This document shows, piece after piece, positions 41,844 to 53,449 of a DNA stretch of 64,000 bases (its first letter is position 1; every line of letters begins with the position of its first letter). This stretch comes from Dactylorhiza incarnata. Its lineage: Eukaryota; Streptophyta; Magnoliopsida; Asparagales; Orchidaceae. The notes under the pieces are model-generated. The model was given only the letters and a program-made list of their open reading frames with translations, had not been told where the DNA came from and did not search any database. Made by a program: the position numbers and the translations under genes. Where the stretch lies: NCBI GenBank assembly GCA_033032865.1, contig JAWHQI010000610.1:419006-483005 (forward strand), in the 5' to 3' direction.

Positions 41844-42932
41844 ATGGCCGCCCCTTTGATCTCCCCACCTCTGAAGGCCACTTCTTTTCAACTCACCACC
41901 GCGAGCGACTGGTCTGACTGGGCTCTCACTGTTGAAGCCGCTCTCTCCTCCCGTGATCTCTGGGATCACATCACTGGTGCTCCTCCCACCGCTGCAACCT
42001 CTACCACCGCTGCAACCTCTATCACCGCTGCAACCTCTACCACTACTGACAACTCCACTAGCACCACCGTACCTGCCCCCACTCAAGATGACGACACCCT
42101 ATGGCGGCGTCGCGATCAAGCCATTCGGGCTTACCTCCTGGAGTCTGTTGCTCGTCCGCTCCTCACCTCCATCGGCCGTCTATCCTCCGCCCGCGCCATG
42201 TGGGAATATCTCCGGGATCGGTTTGTCCCCCGCGGTGGAGCTCGGCGTCATCGTCTTATCTGCGACTCTCAGTCTGCTCGACAGGAAGGGCGTTCCATTC
42301 AGGAATGTTTCACCATGATGAGCACTCTCTGGCACGACTTGGACTCCATGATTCCCCTCCCATGTGCTTGCCCTCGTTCCTTAGAGTTTCAACGTCACCT
42401 CTCTGAGGGCCATCTTCATCAGTTCCTCGCAGCCCTGCGTCCTGAGTTTGCTCTCCTTGAAGGCCAGCTCCTTCATCGGGTCCCTCTTCCTAGCTTGGAT
42501 GAAACCTTGATTGCCCTACTTGATGAAGAAACTCGTCTTCGTCCTCCCATGGTCCTCCCACCTGCTCCTGTGCTCGACACTGCTATGGCTATCCGACCAC
42601 GCGACAGCCCTATTACCTGCAACTACTGTAAGAAGACAGGGCACATGAAGTTTGAATGTCCTATTCGTCCACCACGTCCTGATGAGCACAAACAGTGTGA
42701 CACCCGTCGTGACGGACGTAATCGAGGACGTGGTCGTGGCCCCGGTGCACCTGCCACACCTCCTCATCATACGGCTGCTGCTGCAGATCGGCTTCAACGA
42801 CTAGAGGATCTATTCAGCCAATCCTCTCTGCTTCAGCCCGCAGCTCCCCCCAGCTCTTCTGACGCCACTAGCCTGTCAACCCGCCTATGGTACTGTTGCT
42901 CAGGCCTCCCCAACTATGCCTTGGTATTTTGA
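41844..42932 (+). CDS. Copia A gag
   Basis: The frame from ATG 41844 to 42932 (362 residues) gives SDWSDWALTVEAALSSRDLWDHI, ARAMWEYLRDRFVPRG, RSIQECFTMMSTLWHDLDSM and a CCHC knuckle (CNYCKKTGHMKFEC, about residues 258-271), i.e. full Copia gag. The last 20 residues are out of frame with pol; the protease resumes in another frame at 42916, so a frameshift joins them. Confidence 0.87.
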   Translation: MAAPLISPPLKATSFQLTTASDWSDWALTVEAALSSRDLWDHITGAPPTAATSTTAATSITAATSTTTDNSTSTTVPAPTQDDDTLWRRRDQAIRAYLLESVARPLLTSIGRLSSARAMWEYLRDRFVPRGGARRHRLICDSQSARQEGRSIQECFTMMSTLWHDLDSMIPLPCACPRSLEFQRHLSEGHLHQFLAALRPEFALLEGQLLHRVPLPSLDETLIALLDEETRLRPPMVLPPAPVLDTAMAIRPRDSPITCNYCKKTGHMKFECPIRPPRPDEHKQCDTRRDGRNRGRGRGPGAPATPPHHTAAAADRLQRLEDLFSQSSLLQPAAPPSSSDATSLSTRLWYCCSGLPNYALVF

Positions 42933-43351
42933 CTCCGGGGCCTCCTGCCATCTCACCTCCGACTCAAGCGCCCTCACCAACTGTCACCTCAACCCTACTC
43001 ACCTTCAGGTCACCACTGCTGATGGGAGTTTTGTCCCCATCTTGCAGTCTGGATCCATCACCCTGACGTCTGGACTTTCCGGCCACTTTACCCTCTCAAA
43101 CATCCACCATGCACCTCGCCTACACATGAATCTTATTTCTGTCAGTTCTCTTTGTGATCTTGGCCTAACAGTTTTATTCTCTTCCTCTGCTTGTGTTGTG
43201 CAGGATTCACGGAAGGCTCATTGGACAGGGCCGTAGGACTGGTGGCCTGTATCAGATGGAGTACCTTCACGTTCCACCTTCTTCATCCTCGTCAGCTTCT
43301 GCTCTTTCTGTTACCTCTGATGCCGACCTGTAGCACAGACGTTTAGGTCAT
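42916..43351 (+). pseudogene. Copia A protease
   Basis: PWYFDSGASCHLTSDS is the aspartic protease site, followed by LQVTTADGSFVPI and LHMNLISVSSLCDLGL. The frame breaks near 43225 (about 4 bp lost relative to element B) and has TAG at 43333 in place of Trp (LWHRRLGHLS in B). Confidence 0.87.
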
Positions 43352-44920
43352 TTGTCTCATGACCGACTCCGAAGTGTTATCCGTTCAGGAGCTTTGGGTC
43401 GTGTCTCCTCTTTCCCCCTCTCTGTTTGTGCGGGCTGTCGTTTGGCAAAACACCTTGCTCTACCCTTCTCCAGCAGTGTTTCTCAAACCTCAGCCCCCTT
43501 TGATTTAGTTCACTCTGATGTTTGGGGTCCGGCCCCGCTTGCTTCTCATTCTGGCTATTTATATTATGTGAGTTTTATTGATGATTTCTCCCGATGCTCT
43601 TGGGTTTATCTTCTCCGCCACCGGTCTGAAATACCAACTGTTTACCGTACTTTCACCGCAATGCTTCATACTCAATTCGGATGTCGAATTAAGATTTTTC
43701 GCTCTGATTGTGCTCAGGAGTTTCTCTCCTCCACCATGCGCAACCTAACTCACTATCATGGCACAATCCATCAGCAGTGTTGCCCGCACACCCACGAACA
43801 AAATGGGGTCGCTGAACGGAAACATCATCACATCATCGAAACTGCTCGCGCCCTTCTCATATCTGCCTCTGCTCCTCACTCCATCTGGGCCGAGGCTGTT
43901 CTCACCACTATTCACCTTATTAACATCACTCCCTCCTCAGCCCTCTCTGGAGTCACTCCTTATGAACGACTGTACTCACGCCCACCAACCTATGCCTCTC
44001 TTCGTACGTTTGGGTGCACCTGCTTTGTCCTCCTCCCTGTTACTGAACGCACCAAACTCTCGGCTCGATGCGTTCACTTAGGTCTCAGTGCTTACCACAA
44101 GGGATACCGTTGTTACGACCCAGTGACTCGCCGCATCCGCATCTCTCGCCATGTCTCCTTCCTTGAAAATGAGATGTTCTTCTCATCAACGCCACCTCCA
44201 ACAACACTTCCCGCCCAAACCTCCCTTACTCCACCGCTCTCCCTTCTGCTACTTCCACCTATACCCACTCGTCCCCGGACCCAAACTGCCCCTTCTATCC
44301 CGCTACCAGCTCCTCCTCCGGCCGAGGATTCTCCGACCACTTCTGTTACCCCTCCGTCCACGGAACCTCCTTCCACTACAGTTCCCCCTTCCGCTCAAGC
44401 TCCTCCTGATACAGACCCGTCTGACGCTCCTTCGTCTGCCTCTCCGCACGTGGATCCCGCACCTCCTCGGGGCAACCCTGCTCGCCCTCGCCACCCGCCT
44501 GCTCGCTACGACCACAGTCCTGAGAGGTATAAACCTTCCACTCTCACCACAACCATCTCATATTCCCCTGCCTTTCAGGCCTTCCTCACCGCTCTCCACT
44601 CCCACCGGGAGCCCCAGTCATACCGAGAGGCAGTTACTCATCCTGAATGGCAGGACGCCATGACCACTGAACTTCAGGCCTTCCACCGAACTCATACATG
44701 GGACCTCGTCCCCTTCCCTCCAGGCGTAACTCCTATAAGCTGCAAATGGATATTCAAGATCAAGACTCGCCCAGATGGATCTATTGACCGACACAAAGCC
44801 CGGTTAGTTGCCCGTGGGTTCCTACAGGAACACGGGATCGACTATGATGAAACCTTTGCACCAGTTGCTCACATGACATCCGTGCGCACCTTACTTGCAG
44901 TTGCTGCTGCCCGAAATTGA
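43352..44920 (+). pseudogene. Copia A integrase and RT N-terminal part
   Basis: Integrase: C-x2-C (CAGC) of HHCC, HSDVWGP (D), FRSDCAQEF (D), NGVAERKH (E). A Pro-rich spacer follows (about 44185-44500), then RT: WIFKIKTRPDGSIDRHKARLVARGF and YDETFAPVAHMTSV. It ends at a TGA (44918) where element B encodes Trp (RNWPLHQMDV). Confidence 0.88.
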
Positions 44921-44932
44921 TCTCTCCATCAG

Positions 44933-46145
44933 ATGGACGTTACTAATGCTTTTCTTCATGGTGATCTTACAGAAGTCGTTTACATGACTCCTCCCTCGGG
45001 TCTCTCTGTTCCCACCGGCCACGTCTTGTCACCTACGTCGGGCTCTCTATGGTCTCAAACAAGCCCCCCCCCCCCCCCCCCCGTGCATGGTTTGAGCGTT
45101 TTCGCACTGTGTTCTCAAGGCAGGCTTTATTGAACGTCACACTGATCATGCATTGTTCACTCGCACGTCTAGTCAGGGATGTGTCATACTTCTTCTCTAT
45201 GTGGATGATATGATTATCACCGGCGATGACCACGCAACCATTGCCTCTCTTCAACAGCACCTCCGCAGATAGTTCGAGATGAAGGATATGGGCCCCCTTC
45301 GCTACTTCCTTGGGTTGGAAATCTCTCGGTCCAAACGTGGCATTCTTGTCTCTCAACAGAAATATATCTCGGACATCCTCTCTGTTGCCGCTCTCACTGA
45401 CACCCGGACAGTTGATACTCCCATCGAGCTCAATCTAAAACTTCTCCCAACTGACGGTGAACCTCTCCCGGATGTCTCCCAATATCGGCGCCTTGTCGGG
45501 ATGCTGGTCTATCTTACTATGACTAGGCCTGACATTGTTTATGCCGTCAGTTTTGTAAGTCAATTTGTTCAAGCTCCTCGCTCGGCTCATTACGCCGCTG
45601 TCCTCCGAATTCTCCGCTATCTCCGCGCATCCGTCAACCGCTCACTGTTTCTCTCCGCCACCTCTCCACTCACCCTCCGAGCATTCTCTGATGCTGATTG
45701 GGCGGGGGATGCTGCTACTCGTCGATCTACCACTGGCTTCTGTATCTTCTTGGGTGACTCTCTGATCTCATGGCGTAGCAAGAAACAGGAATCCATTGCG
45801 CGCTCCAACACTGAAGCCGAATATCGCGTCATGGCTTCCACCACCGCTGAGATAGTTTGGCTTCGCCGACTACTCCGGGATCTTGGTGTGTCGGTATCTG
45901 GACCCACTCCCCTATTCTGTGACAACCGAAGTGCTATACAAATTGCCTCCAATCCAGTATTTCATGAACAGACAAAACACATCGAGATCAATTACCACTT
46001 CACTCGCCAGGAGTTCCTCGCCAACATTATCTCTCTACCGTTCATTGCTTCTGAAGAACAAGTTGCGGACTTCCTCACCAAGCCTCTCACATCTGCAAGA
46101 TTTCGATATCTCATTAGCAAACTCTCGGTTCATGATCCACCGTGA
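44933..46145 (+). pseudogene. Copia A RT C-terminal part and RNase H
   Basis: MDVTNAFLHGDLTEVVYM precedes the C19 run. The YVDDMIITGDD box is intact at about 45200 in another frame. Then TAG at 45270, and an open RNase H to 46145: DADWAGDAATRRSTTGF, ESIARSNTEAEYRVM, LFCDNRSAIQIASNPVFHEQTKHIEINYHFTR. This last part is well preserved. Confidence 0.87.
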
Positions 46146-46158
46146 GTTTGAGGGAAGG

Positions 46159-46307
46159 TGTTAATATTAGCTTAGTTTGTATTTTATATTTAGTCCCACA
46201 CCGCCTGTGGTGTTTTCGGATTCTCCCCCTCCTTTATATGTATGACCCCAAGGGTCCTGCTTTATACTAAATAAAACATATTAATTGATTGCCTCTCAAG
46301 TTTAACA
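46159..46307 (+). repeat. 3' LTR of Copia A (149 bp)
   Basis: TGTTAATATTAG to AAGTTTAACA, directly after a polypurine tract. It contains TAGTCCCACACCGCC and a TATA-like TTTATATGTATG. An inverted partial copy is at 41607-41720. Confidence 0.88.
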
Positions 46308-46351
46308 AAGTAAAAGAATGAAAAACTTCAAGAACAATTTTGAGCGAGGAC

Positions 46352-46513
46352 TGTTAAACAATGTATTCATGTATTTATTATTTTTGCATGTTTAGTCCCA
46401 CATTGCCTATTGTGGTTTCCTCCCTCCTCTTCTCTCCTATATGTAAGACTCATTGGTCACCATTTTATTGCTAAGTGAATATATGCAAATACTTGTTTTA
46501 CTTATTTGTAACA
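46352..46513 (+). repeat. 5' LTR of Copia B
   Basis: TGTTAAACAATG to TTTGTAACA, directly followed by the Met-tRNA primer-binding site. Contains TAGTCCCACATTGCC as in element A. Confidence 0.92.
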
Positions 46514-46526
46514 TGGTATCAGAGCC

Positions 46527-47540
46527 GGTCCACTAATTTTTTTTTTCGCTTGACCTCGTCTCTCGAGGTTGAAGCTCCGCTCCGCTCTGTATATCGGATT
46601 GCCCTAGATTTCGCGCCCCGGAATTTTCGCTCTAGCAGTCTCCTATCCAGATCGCGCGCGCTTCGTTTCAGCGGTCTCCTGCTCGAGACCGCTCGAATAC
46701 TGTTGCCTCGGATTAGATTTGCTGCCTCTCAATCGAGTTCGATCTTGTGCGAGTTCGCCGGTCTCCTGTTCGCTCGATCTTGATTCAGCGGTCTCCTGTT
46801 CGCTGGTCTCCTGTTCAACCTCCTGTCCGCAAGACCGCCAGCGATCTTCAGCTTCAGCGACCTCCTGTCCGCCAGCCGCCGAGACCGCAAGCCCAGTTCG
46901 CCGAACTCTAGCGATCTCCAGCTTCAGCGACCTCCCGTCCCGTCCGCGACCTGCCGACCTCCCGTCCCGTCCGCGATCTGCCGACCTCCCGTCCGCGATC
47001 TGCCTGGAGCCAGAGATCTGCGATTTGCCGACTCCCGAGCCCGAGCCTGCGATCTGCCGACCTCCCGTCCGCGATCTGCCGACCTCATCGCGTCCGCGTC
47101 CTACCTGGTGATCGATTTGCCTGGTGATCGATCTCCCTGCCCGTGCGAGCTTCTCTCATCCGTGCGAGCTTCTCTCATCCGTGCGAGCCAGCCTCCGTGC
47201 TAGCAGCCTGCCCGTGCGAGCCAACAGCGATCTCGCGACCTTCCTGCCAGCAGCCTGCCCGTGCGAGCTATCCTCCAGCATCTCCAGTGCGCCCTGCCAG
47301 CTCCAACAGCCTCCGGCCAGTCTGCCCGCGCGATCTGCTCGCGCACCTGATCGCGCGACCAGTCCGCTCCTGCTCCAGTCCACGCCAGCCTTCTGCTCGC
47401 GATCTCCCAGCAAACTGCCAGCCTGCTTGCCCGACTTGCCCGCGATCTCTTTGCAGCCAGACCGCCAGCTCGCGCGATCGCCAGTCCGCCTGCGACTACT
47501 CTGCTCGCGCCCGTCTGCTCCAGTCCGCCAGTCAGCCCAG
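46527..47540 (+). other. C-rich leader of Copia B in the position of gag
   Basis: About 1 kb of C+T-rich sequence in which CGATCT, CTCCTGTTCGC, GACCTCCCGTC and CCCGTGCGAGC recur many times (clusters at 46700-46815, 46925-47075 and 47145-47275). Open frames crossing it encode only Arg/Pro/Ser-rich low complexity. There is no gag core and no CCHC knuckle. Confidence 0.7.
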
Positions 47541-47544
47541 CTCC

Positions 47545-48615
47545 ATGGCTGTCTCGCCTTCTCATGTTATACCTGCTGCAACTGCTGTCGAAGATCGAAT
47601 ACAACGTCTAGAGGAGTTACTTCTTCGGTCACCTCTGCTCCAACCTGCCACCTTCGCAGCCTACATCATGTCAGCCGCTTCTGGCACTACTGCTGTTCGG
47701 GTTACTTCAACTGCACCTTGGTATTTCGACTCCGGGGCCTCCTGCCATCTCACCTCCGATTCCAACATCCTAACCAACTGCACTTCCACCCCCACTACCC
47801 TTCAAGTCACCACTGCTGATGGGGGCTCTGTCCCTATTCTGCGATCTGGCTCCATTACCCCGACCTCTGCCCCTACTAGTCGACTTACCCTCTCCAACGT
47901 TCACCATGCTCCTCGGCTACACTTGAACCTTATCTCCGTTAGCTCTCTTTGCGATCTCGGACTAACTGTCACCTTTTCTTCTTCTGATTGTGTTGTGCAG
48001 GATTCACGGACAGCTCAGAGGATTGGACAGGGCCATAGGACTGGTGGCCTGTATCAGATGGAGTATCTCCACGTTCCCCCATCATCATCTTCATCAGCTT
48101 CTGCCCTTTCTGTTACATCTGATGTCAACTTGTGGCACCGACGTTTAGGACATTTGTCTACTGACCGACTTCGAAGTGTTATCCGCTCTGGAGCTTTGGG
48201 TCGTGTCTCCTTTTCCCCCCTTTCTATATGTACTGGCTGTCGTTTGTCCAAGCACCTTGCTCTACCATTCTCAAGCAGTACTTCTCAAACCACAGCCCCT
48301 TTTAACTTAGTTCACTCTGATATTTGGGGACCTGCCCCAATTGCTTCACATTCTGGATATTTGTACTATGTTAGTTTTATTGATGATTTCTCTTCGTTGT
48401 GTTTGGTTTATCTCCTTCGCAATCGCTCTGACATACCTGATGTGTACCGCTCGTTCACAGCAATGCTTCACACTCAGTTTGAGCGTCGGATTAAGGTTTT
48501 TCGATCCGACTGTGCTCAGAGTTTCTCTCCTCCACATGCGCGACATCCTCCAATCCCATGGCACCATCCATCAACAGTCTTGCCCGCACACCCATTAACA
48601 AAATGGGGTCGCTGA
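47545..48615 (+). pseudogene. Copia B protease and integrase
   Basis: From about ATG 47545: RIQRLEELLLRSPLLQP, protease PWYFDSGASCHLTSDS, NLWHRRLGHLSTDRL (HHCC His), ICTGC (Cys), HSDIWGP and FRSDCAQ. Just after the second Asp the frame is lost: one base is missing in CAGAGTTT relative to CAGGAGTTT in A (about 48520), and another near 48535. The Glu motif (GVAERKH equivalent) at about 48612 reads in a different frame. Confidence 0.88.
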
Positions 48616-49234
48616 ACGAAAACATCGTCACATCATCGAAACTGCTCGTGCACTTCTCATCTCCGCATCCGCTCCTCGTTCTTTCTGGGCCGAAGTTGTC
48701 CTCACCGCTGTTCACCCTCATCAACATCACTCCCTCCTCGGCCATATCTAGAGTAACTCCATATGAACGACTATACTGCCGTCCACCAACCTATGCCCCT
48801 CTCCGAACATTTGGGTGCACCTGTTTTGTTCTCCTTCCCGCCCCCTGAACGCAATAAACTCCCTGCTCGCTCGTCCCGTTGTGTTCACCTAGGCCTTAGC
48901 CCCCACCACAAGGGCTATCGGTGCTACGATCTGGTGACTCGTCGCATTCGCATTCTCGACATGTATCCTTCGTTGAACATGAGATGTTTTTTCTCCTCCA
49001 CACCACCGACTCTTCCCGCCCAACCCTCCGTCTCGCCACCCATTTCTCTTCCGCTACTCCCTCCTATTCCAACTCGTCCCAGGACTCCCATTATCCATCC
49101 TATATTATTACCAGCCCGTCCTCCGTCCGAAGATCCTCCTCACCTCAACTCCTCCCCCACTGCCCACAGTCCCTCCTCCCTCTCCTGCTCCCTCTGATAC
49201 AGCTACGTCTGACGCTCCGTCCGCCTCTGCACCC

Positions 49235-50542
49235 GTGGATCCTGCTCCCCCTCCCGCTCCTGCTCCCTCTGATGCGGCTACATCTGACGCTCCGTCCGCC
49301 TCTGCACCTGTGGATCCTACTCTTCCTCGGCGCAACCCTGCTCGCAATCGCAACCCGCCTGCTCGCTACGACCAAAGCCCTGACAGGTCTACCTCTTCTG
49401 CTCTCATCACCGCTACCTCCTATTCCCCGGCTTTTCAAGCCTTCCTCACGACTCTCCACTCCCACCGGGAGCCCCAGTCATACCAAGAGGCAGTTGGAAA
49501 ACCCGAATGGCAGCAGGCCATGGCAGTTGAACTTCAGGCCTTCCGCAGAACTCACACCTGGGACCTCGTCCCCTGTCCTCCTGGCATCACCCCTGTCAGT
49601 TGCAAATGGATATTCAAAATTAAGACTCGCCCGGACGACTCCATTGAGCGACACAAAGCCCGTTTAGTTGCTCGCGGGTTTTCTCAGGAACATGGGATCG
49701 ACTACGATGAAACCTTTGCACCAGTTGCCCGGATGACAACCGTTTGCACCTTACTTGCAGTCGCTGCTGCCCGAAACTGGCCCCTCCATCAGATGGATGT
49801 CACCAATGCCTTTCTGCATGGCGATCTCACAGAAGTGGTGTACATGGCCCCCCCTCCGGGTCTCTCCGTTCCCCCTGGCCACGTCTGCCACCTCCGTCGG
49901 GCCCTCTATGGTCTCAAACAGGCCCCTCGTGCCTGGTTTGAGCGTTTCCGCACTGCTGTTCTAAAGGCTGGCTTCATTGAACGACAAACGGATCATGCCC
50001 TGTTTACTCGCACCTCCGTTCAGGGATGCGCCATACTTCTCTTATATGTGGACAATATGATTATCACTGGCGATGACCATGTCACCATTGCTTCTCTTCA
50101 ACAACATCTCCGCAGTCAGATCGAGATGAAGGACATGGGCCCCCTTCGATACTTCCTTGGGTTAGAGATCTCCCGCTCCAAACGCGGCATCCTGGTTTCT
50201 CAGCAGAAATACATCTCTGATATTCTTTCAGTCGCCGCTCTCACTGACGACCGCACTGTTGACACCCTCATAGAGCTCAATCTGAAACTCCTCCCAACTA
50301 ACGGCGAACCGCTTTCAGATGACTCCCGTTATCGGCGCCTTGTCGGGATGCTGGTCTATCTAACTATGACTAGACCTGACATTGCCTACGCTGTAGCTTT
50401 GTCAGTCAGTTTGTTCAAGCTCCTCGCTCAGCTCACTACGCCGCGGTCCTCCGGATTCTCCGCTATCTTCGCACCTCCGTCAACCGCTCGCTATTTTTCT
50501 CTGCAACTTCTCCACTCACCCTCCGAGCATTTCGGATGCTGA
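49235..50542 (+). pseudogene. Copia B reverse transcriptase
   Basis: Open for 435 residues: Pro/Ala-rich start, then SCKWIFKIKTRPDDSIERHK, RNWPLHQMDVTNAFLHGDL and LYGLKQAPRAWFERF. The catalytic box is LLLYVDNMIITGDDH, so the second Asp of YVDD is Asn (codon AAT near 50054). The Asp is essential in all RT families, so this copy should be inactive even though the frame is open. The frame shifts near 50400, before the RNase H. Confidence 0.88.
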
Positions 50543-50995
50543 TTGGGCGGGGGATGTTACGACTCGTCGCTCAACTACCGGTTTTCTGCATTTTCCTGGG
50601 CGACTCTCTGATCTCCTGGCGTAGTAAGAAACAAGAATCCATTGCTCGCTCCAGCACGGAAGCTGAGTATCATGTCATGGCCTCCACCACTGCTGAAATC
50701 ATCTGGCTCCGCCGTCTTCTACACGATCTTGGTGTGAAGATAACAGGACCCACTCCTCTATTTTGTGACAATCGAAGTGTCATTCAAACTGCCTCCAATC
50801 CGGTGTTCCATGAACGGACAAAACACATTGAAATTGATTGTCACTTCACTCGCCAGGAATTCCTCGCCAACACTATCTCTCTAGTCTCTACCCTTCATTG
50901 CATCTGAAGAACAAGTTGCGGACTTTCTCACCAAGTCACTCACTGCTGCAAGATTCAGATATCTCATTAGCAAACTCTCGGTTCATGATCCACCT
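50543..50995 (+). pseudogene. Copia B RNase H
   Basis: ISWRSKKQESIARSSTEAEYHVM, LFCDNRSVIQTASNPVFHERTKHIEIDCHFTRQEF, then a frame change at 50890 and the C-terminal EEQVADFLTKSLTAARFRYLISKLS in another frame, before the polypurine tract. Confidence 0.87.
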
Positions 50996-51011
50996 TGAGT
51001 TTGAGAGGGCG

Positions 51012-51165
51012 TGTTAAACAATGTATTTATTATTTTTGCATGTTTAGTCCCACATTGCCTATTGTGGTTTCCTCCCTCCTCTTCTCTCCTATATGTAAGA
51101 CTCATTGGTCACCATTTTATTGCTAAGTGAATATATGCAAATACCTGTTTTACTTATTTGTAACA
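51012..51165 (+). repeat. 3' LTR of Copia B
   Basis: 154 bp, differs from the 5' LTR by an 8-bp deletion near its start and about one substitution. Confidence 0.92.
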
Positions 51166-51170
51166 AGGAC

Positions 51171-51828
51171 AGTGGCCGTTATTGGAATGGGCAGAATGCA
51201 AAGAAAGCTCTGGAAGCTTAAAATACCCCCATTAATGGCAGACCCTGAGGCGAGCTCTCTTCGGTGCCACTCCAAGCCTTCGGGTTACATTTGGAACCCC
51301 TCCACATCTCCTTCACTCCCACTTACCACCGGAAGCCTAGGTTCGGCAACGATACCTGGAGCATATAGGAGGAATCAGATTGCTAGGGTTAGTGAACAGG
51401 AGAAATACAAACAGAGCAACGGATCGCTTACGGGACCGGGGGAAACGTCGGGACTATCGCTTGGATTGCCGCCGGGGATGCTCCTGGAGCATTCACTAGA
51501 ACTACTGGCGTGGGAGTTCGGCGATGAGACTGCAGCTGGTGAATGATCTCACACAGGCGGCGATAATATCAGCAGGAACGGCATTAACAGTGGAGGAGCG
51601 CGAAGTTATATGTTTTTTATGGCATCCACTGGCCGCTTCTTGTTGCTATAGATTCCGACAGATATCGCCTCCCACAGCGGCCCCTTTTGCTATTTTTGAA
51701 TAAACAAATTGGACATGTGAATAATTATTTGGACTATAAATATCAATTGACTGCGAATAGCCATTTTAGAACTGCTTATTATATCACCCATAATTTTTTG
51801 GTTATTTTTGTTTGCTAAAAGTGAAACT
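51171..51828. other. Unassigned sequence right of Copia B
   Basis: The target sequence of Copia B. A 139-codon open stretch up to 51546 has no recognisable domain and begins in the LTR. I see nothing else supportable. Confidence 0.35.
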
Positions 51829-51960
51829 AGGCTCCGTTTGGCACTGCTTTTTTGCACCGGTGAGTGGACAAAAAACGCCAATGTCATAAAATTTATGTTT
51901 GGCATGACTTATGACCGCCACTAAGAAAATAAAATTAGTTTTGAACATAAAAGTGGATGA
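51829..51960 (+). mobile_element. Possible one-ended MITE (TIR-like start)
   Basis: CTAGGCTCCGTTTGGCACTGC resembles the terminus of PIF/Harbinger- or hAT-type MITEs and the end of the 30528 element. No matching opposite end was found, so it is truncated or chance. Confidence 0.35.
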
Positions 51961-52365
51961 ATTTCCTTAGGTGAGATCGGGAACGATGATTCATAATCAC
52001 CGCGGCCATGATCGCATCCGCCTCCACTCCCAGATAAAGGAGTAGGTCTTCACATTCCTTCGGGCATTGGAGTAAAGGCGCTTGCGTCAGCTGCCGCTTG
52101 TGATTCTTGAAGGCCTTCTCACACTCCTCCAATCCTCCGTCCACACGAACTGGTGGCCGCTTCGAAGAGTCTTGAAGAATGGAGAACATTCTCTCGGGCT
52201 TTTGACAGGAAGCGACAGAGGCCTGCCAACCTTCCTGTCAGCCTATGGACTTCTTTCGCGCTCTTTGGGGACGTCATCTCTAGGATTGCCTTGACTTTGT
52301 CTGGATTTGGGTTCCACCCCCTTCGGAGTAAGAAGATGCCCAGAGAATTTCCCACTCCTGTCGTG
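51960..52365 (-). pseudogene. Tat-type Ty3/gypsy RT/RNase H fragment
   Basis: Two minus-strand frames: 52355-52119 with NPDKVKAILEMTSPKSAKEVHRLTGRLAGLCRFLSKA (RT thumb/connection), and 52189-51935 with EECEKAFKNHKRQLTQAPLLQCPKECEDLLLYLGVEADAIMAAVI (start of RNase H). The words are diagnostic of the Tat lineage. A frameshift separates them. No LTR belongs to it here. Confidence 0.88.
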
Positions 52366-52370
52366 CCCTA

Positions 52371-53430
52371 AAAAATTTAGTGTGATTATACCTCAGAGAA
52401 ATAATTAAGGTCAGACGATGCGGTCACGATGGAAAGATCAACACATAATTGAGAAACCATGAACTCGTAAGAAATGATTAGAGAAATCATGCTCCTTACC
52501 ACATATAGATATGGGGCCTTCCAAAAACCATAATAGATGTATAAATTGGATTAAAGAGAATACTAAACGCTAAGGTTTATGTAAAATAATTAATATGATA
52601 TGTAATAATACCTCCAATATTAATAGTTGCCGATGGTGCGGAGAAGATACGGGGAGCCGAGGTTGAAGGTTGAAGAAGAAGAAGACGGCTAGAAGACATG
52701 GCTGTTGCGGATGACTGCGTCTATGTATTAATGCTCTTCTCCAGAAATATAATAAGCATTAATGTTACAACTCCGGTCTTTATAATCAAGAATCTGTCGA
52801 GATTGACAAAGGCAAGAGATGATGAGAGTGATTAAAAAAAACCTTATTTTTGGATATCTCCTAGTCCTTACTGTAGCTTAGGATTGTTGTATGCAAATCA
52901 AAATATTCGAGTTTTTTTCCCTTAAACCTCCTAGGGTTTAGGGTGACTAAAGCCTAAATCTTTGTTGGCTATATGCAAATCATTGTTAGCTATTTGCAAA
53001 TCACATTTAACCTAGCCTAAAAGAGAGTGACTAAAGCCTCAACTCGTACGTCGGGTACCGAGAAGCCTCTTCAATCCCATAGCTCTTTCTTCCGACATGG
53101 TGCAAAACCCTGACGTCATTCTTCCTCCCGGAGGTTGGCGCAGCGGTGACTCCGTTTGGTGCAACGTCGACTCCTTAGTGTGATGCAAACCCTGATTCCT
53201 CCGCCTCTACAGATTAAGTACTTGATTTTCCCTCTTATATGATGTTGGTTAGTTGCAGGGATATAAACATGATTTTTCTTTATATTTGCACTGGTCTGCA
53301 TATAACAAATATGTTTGCATATAGTAATTTTCATTTGTTCTAGCTTGCATATAATCAAGTTATGTATGCATATAACAATCCCCTAAATTATTAACAGCTA
53401 TTAATTTATAAACTTCCTTGGATATATACA
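52371..53430. other. Unassigned A+T-rich sequence
   Basis: No gene or TE is recognised. A few G+C-rich islands (52630-52720, 53040-53215) could be old exons or LTR pieces but have no coding signal I can support. Confidence 0.35.
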
Positions 53431-53449
53431 ACACACACACACACACACA
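53429..53449. repeat. (CA)n microsatellite
   Basis: About ten CA dinucleotides. Confidence 0.95.

Larger units (their letters stand above)
41721..46307 (+). mobile_element. Ty1/copia element A (gag present, inactive)
   Basis: Plus-orientation Copia with gag, protease, integrase, RT and RNase H, and a 149-bp 3' LTR (46159-46307) after polypurine GAGTTTGAGGGAAGG. A direct-orientation 5' LTR is missing; in its place lies the inverted LTR fragment 41607-41720. The leader (41735-41835) has four to five copies of a 23-bp unit containing GTTCG-CGGCCTCCTTG. Pol is disabled by stops at 44918 (TGA for Trp) and 45270 (TAG), a stop at 43333, and a C19 run at 45064-45082 inside RT. It is clearly related to element B (46352-51165). 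Confidence 0.87.
46352..51165 (+). mobile_element. Ty1/copia element B, gag-less, with target duplication
   Basis: 4,814-bp element with TSD AGGAC (46347-46351 and 51166-51170). LTRs are 46352-46513 and 51012-51165 (162 and 154 bp, differing by an 8-bp indel). PBS TGGTATCAGAGCC is 46514-46526, and polypurine GAGTTTGAGAGGGCG precedes the 3' LTR. Where element A has gag, B has about 1 kb of C-rich leader with repeated CCTCCCGTCCGCGATCTGCC-type units, and homology to A starts only at the end of gag (RIQRLEELL). Protease, integrase, RT and RNase H follow with frameshifts. RT has YVDN in place of YVDD. LTR similarity implies a fairly young insertion. Confidence 0.9.

Noticed and set aside
51829..51960. 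Complete MITE
   Set aside because: Only one terminus resembling a TIR was found.
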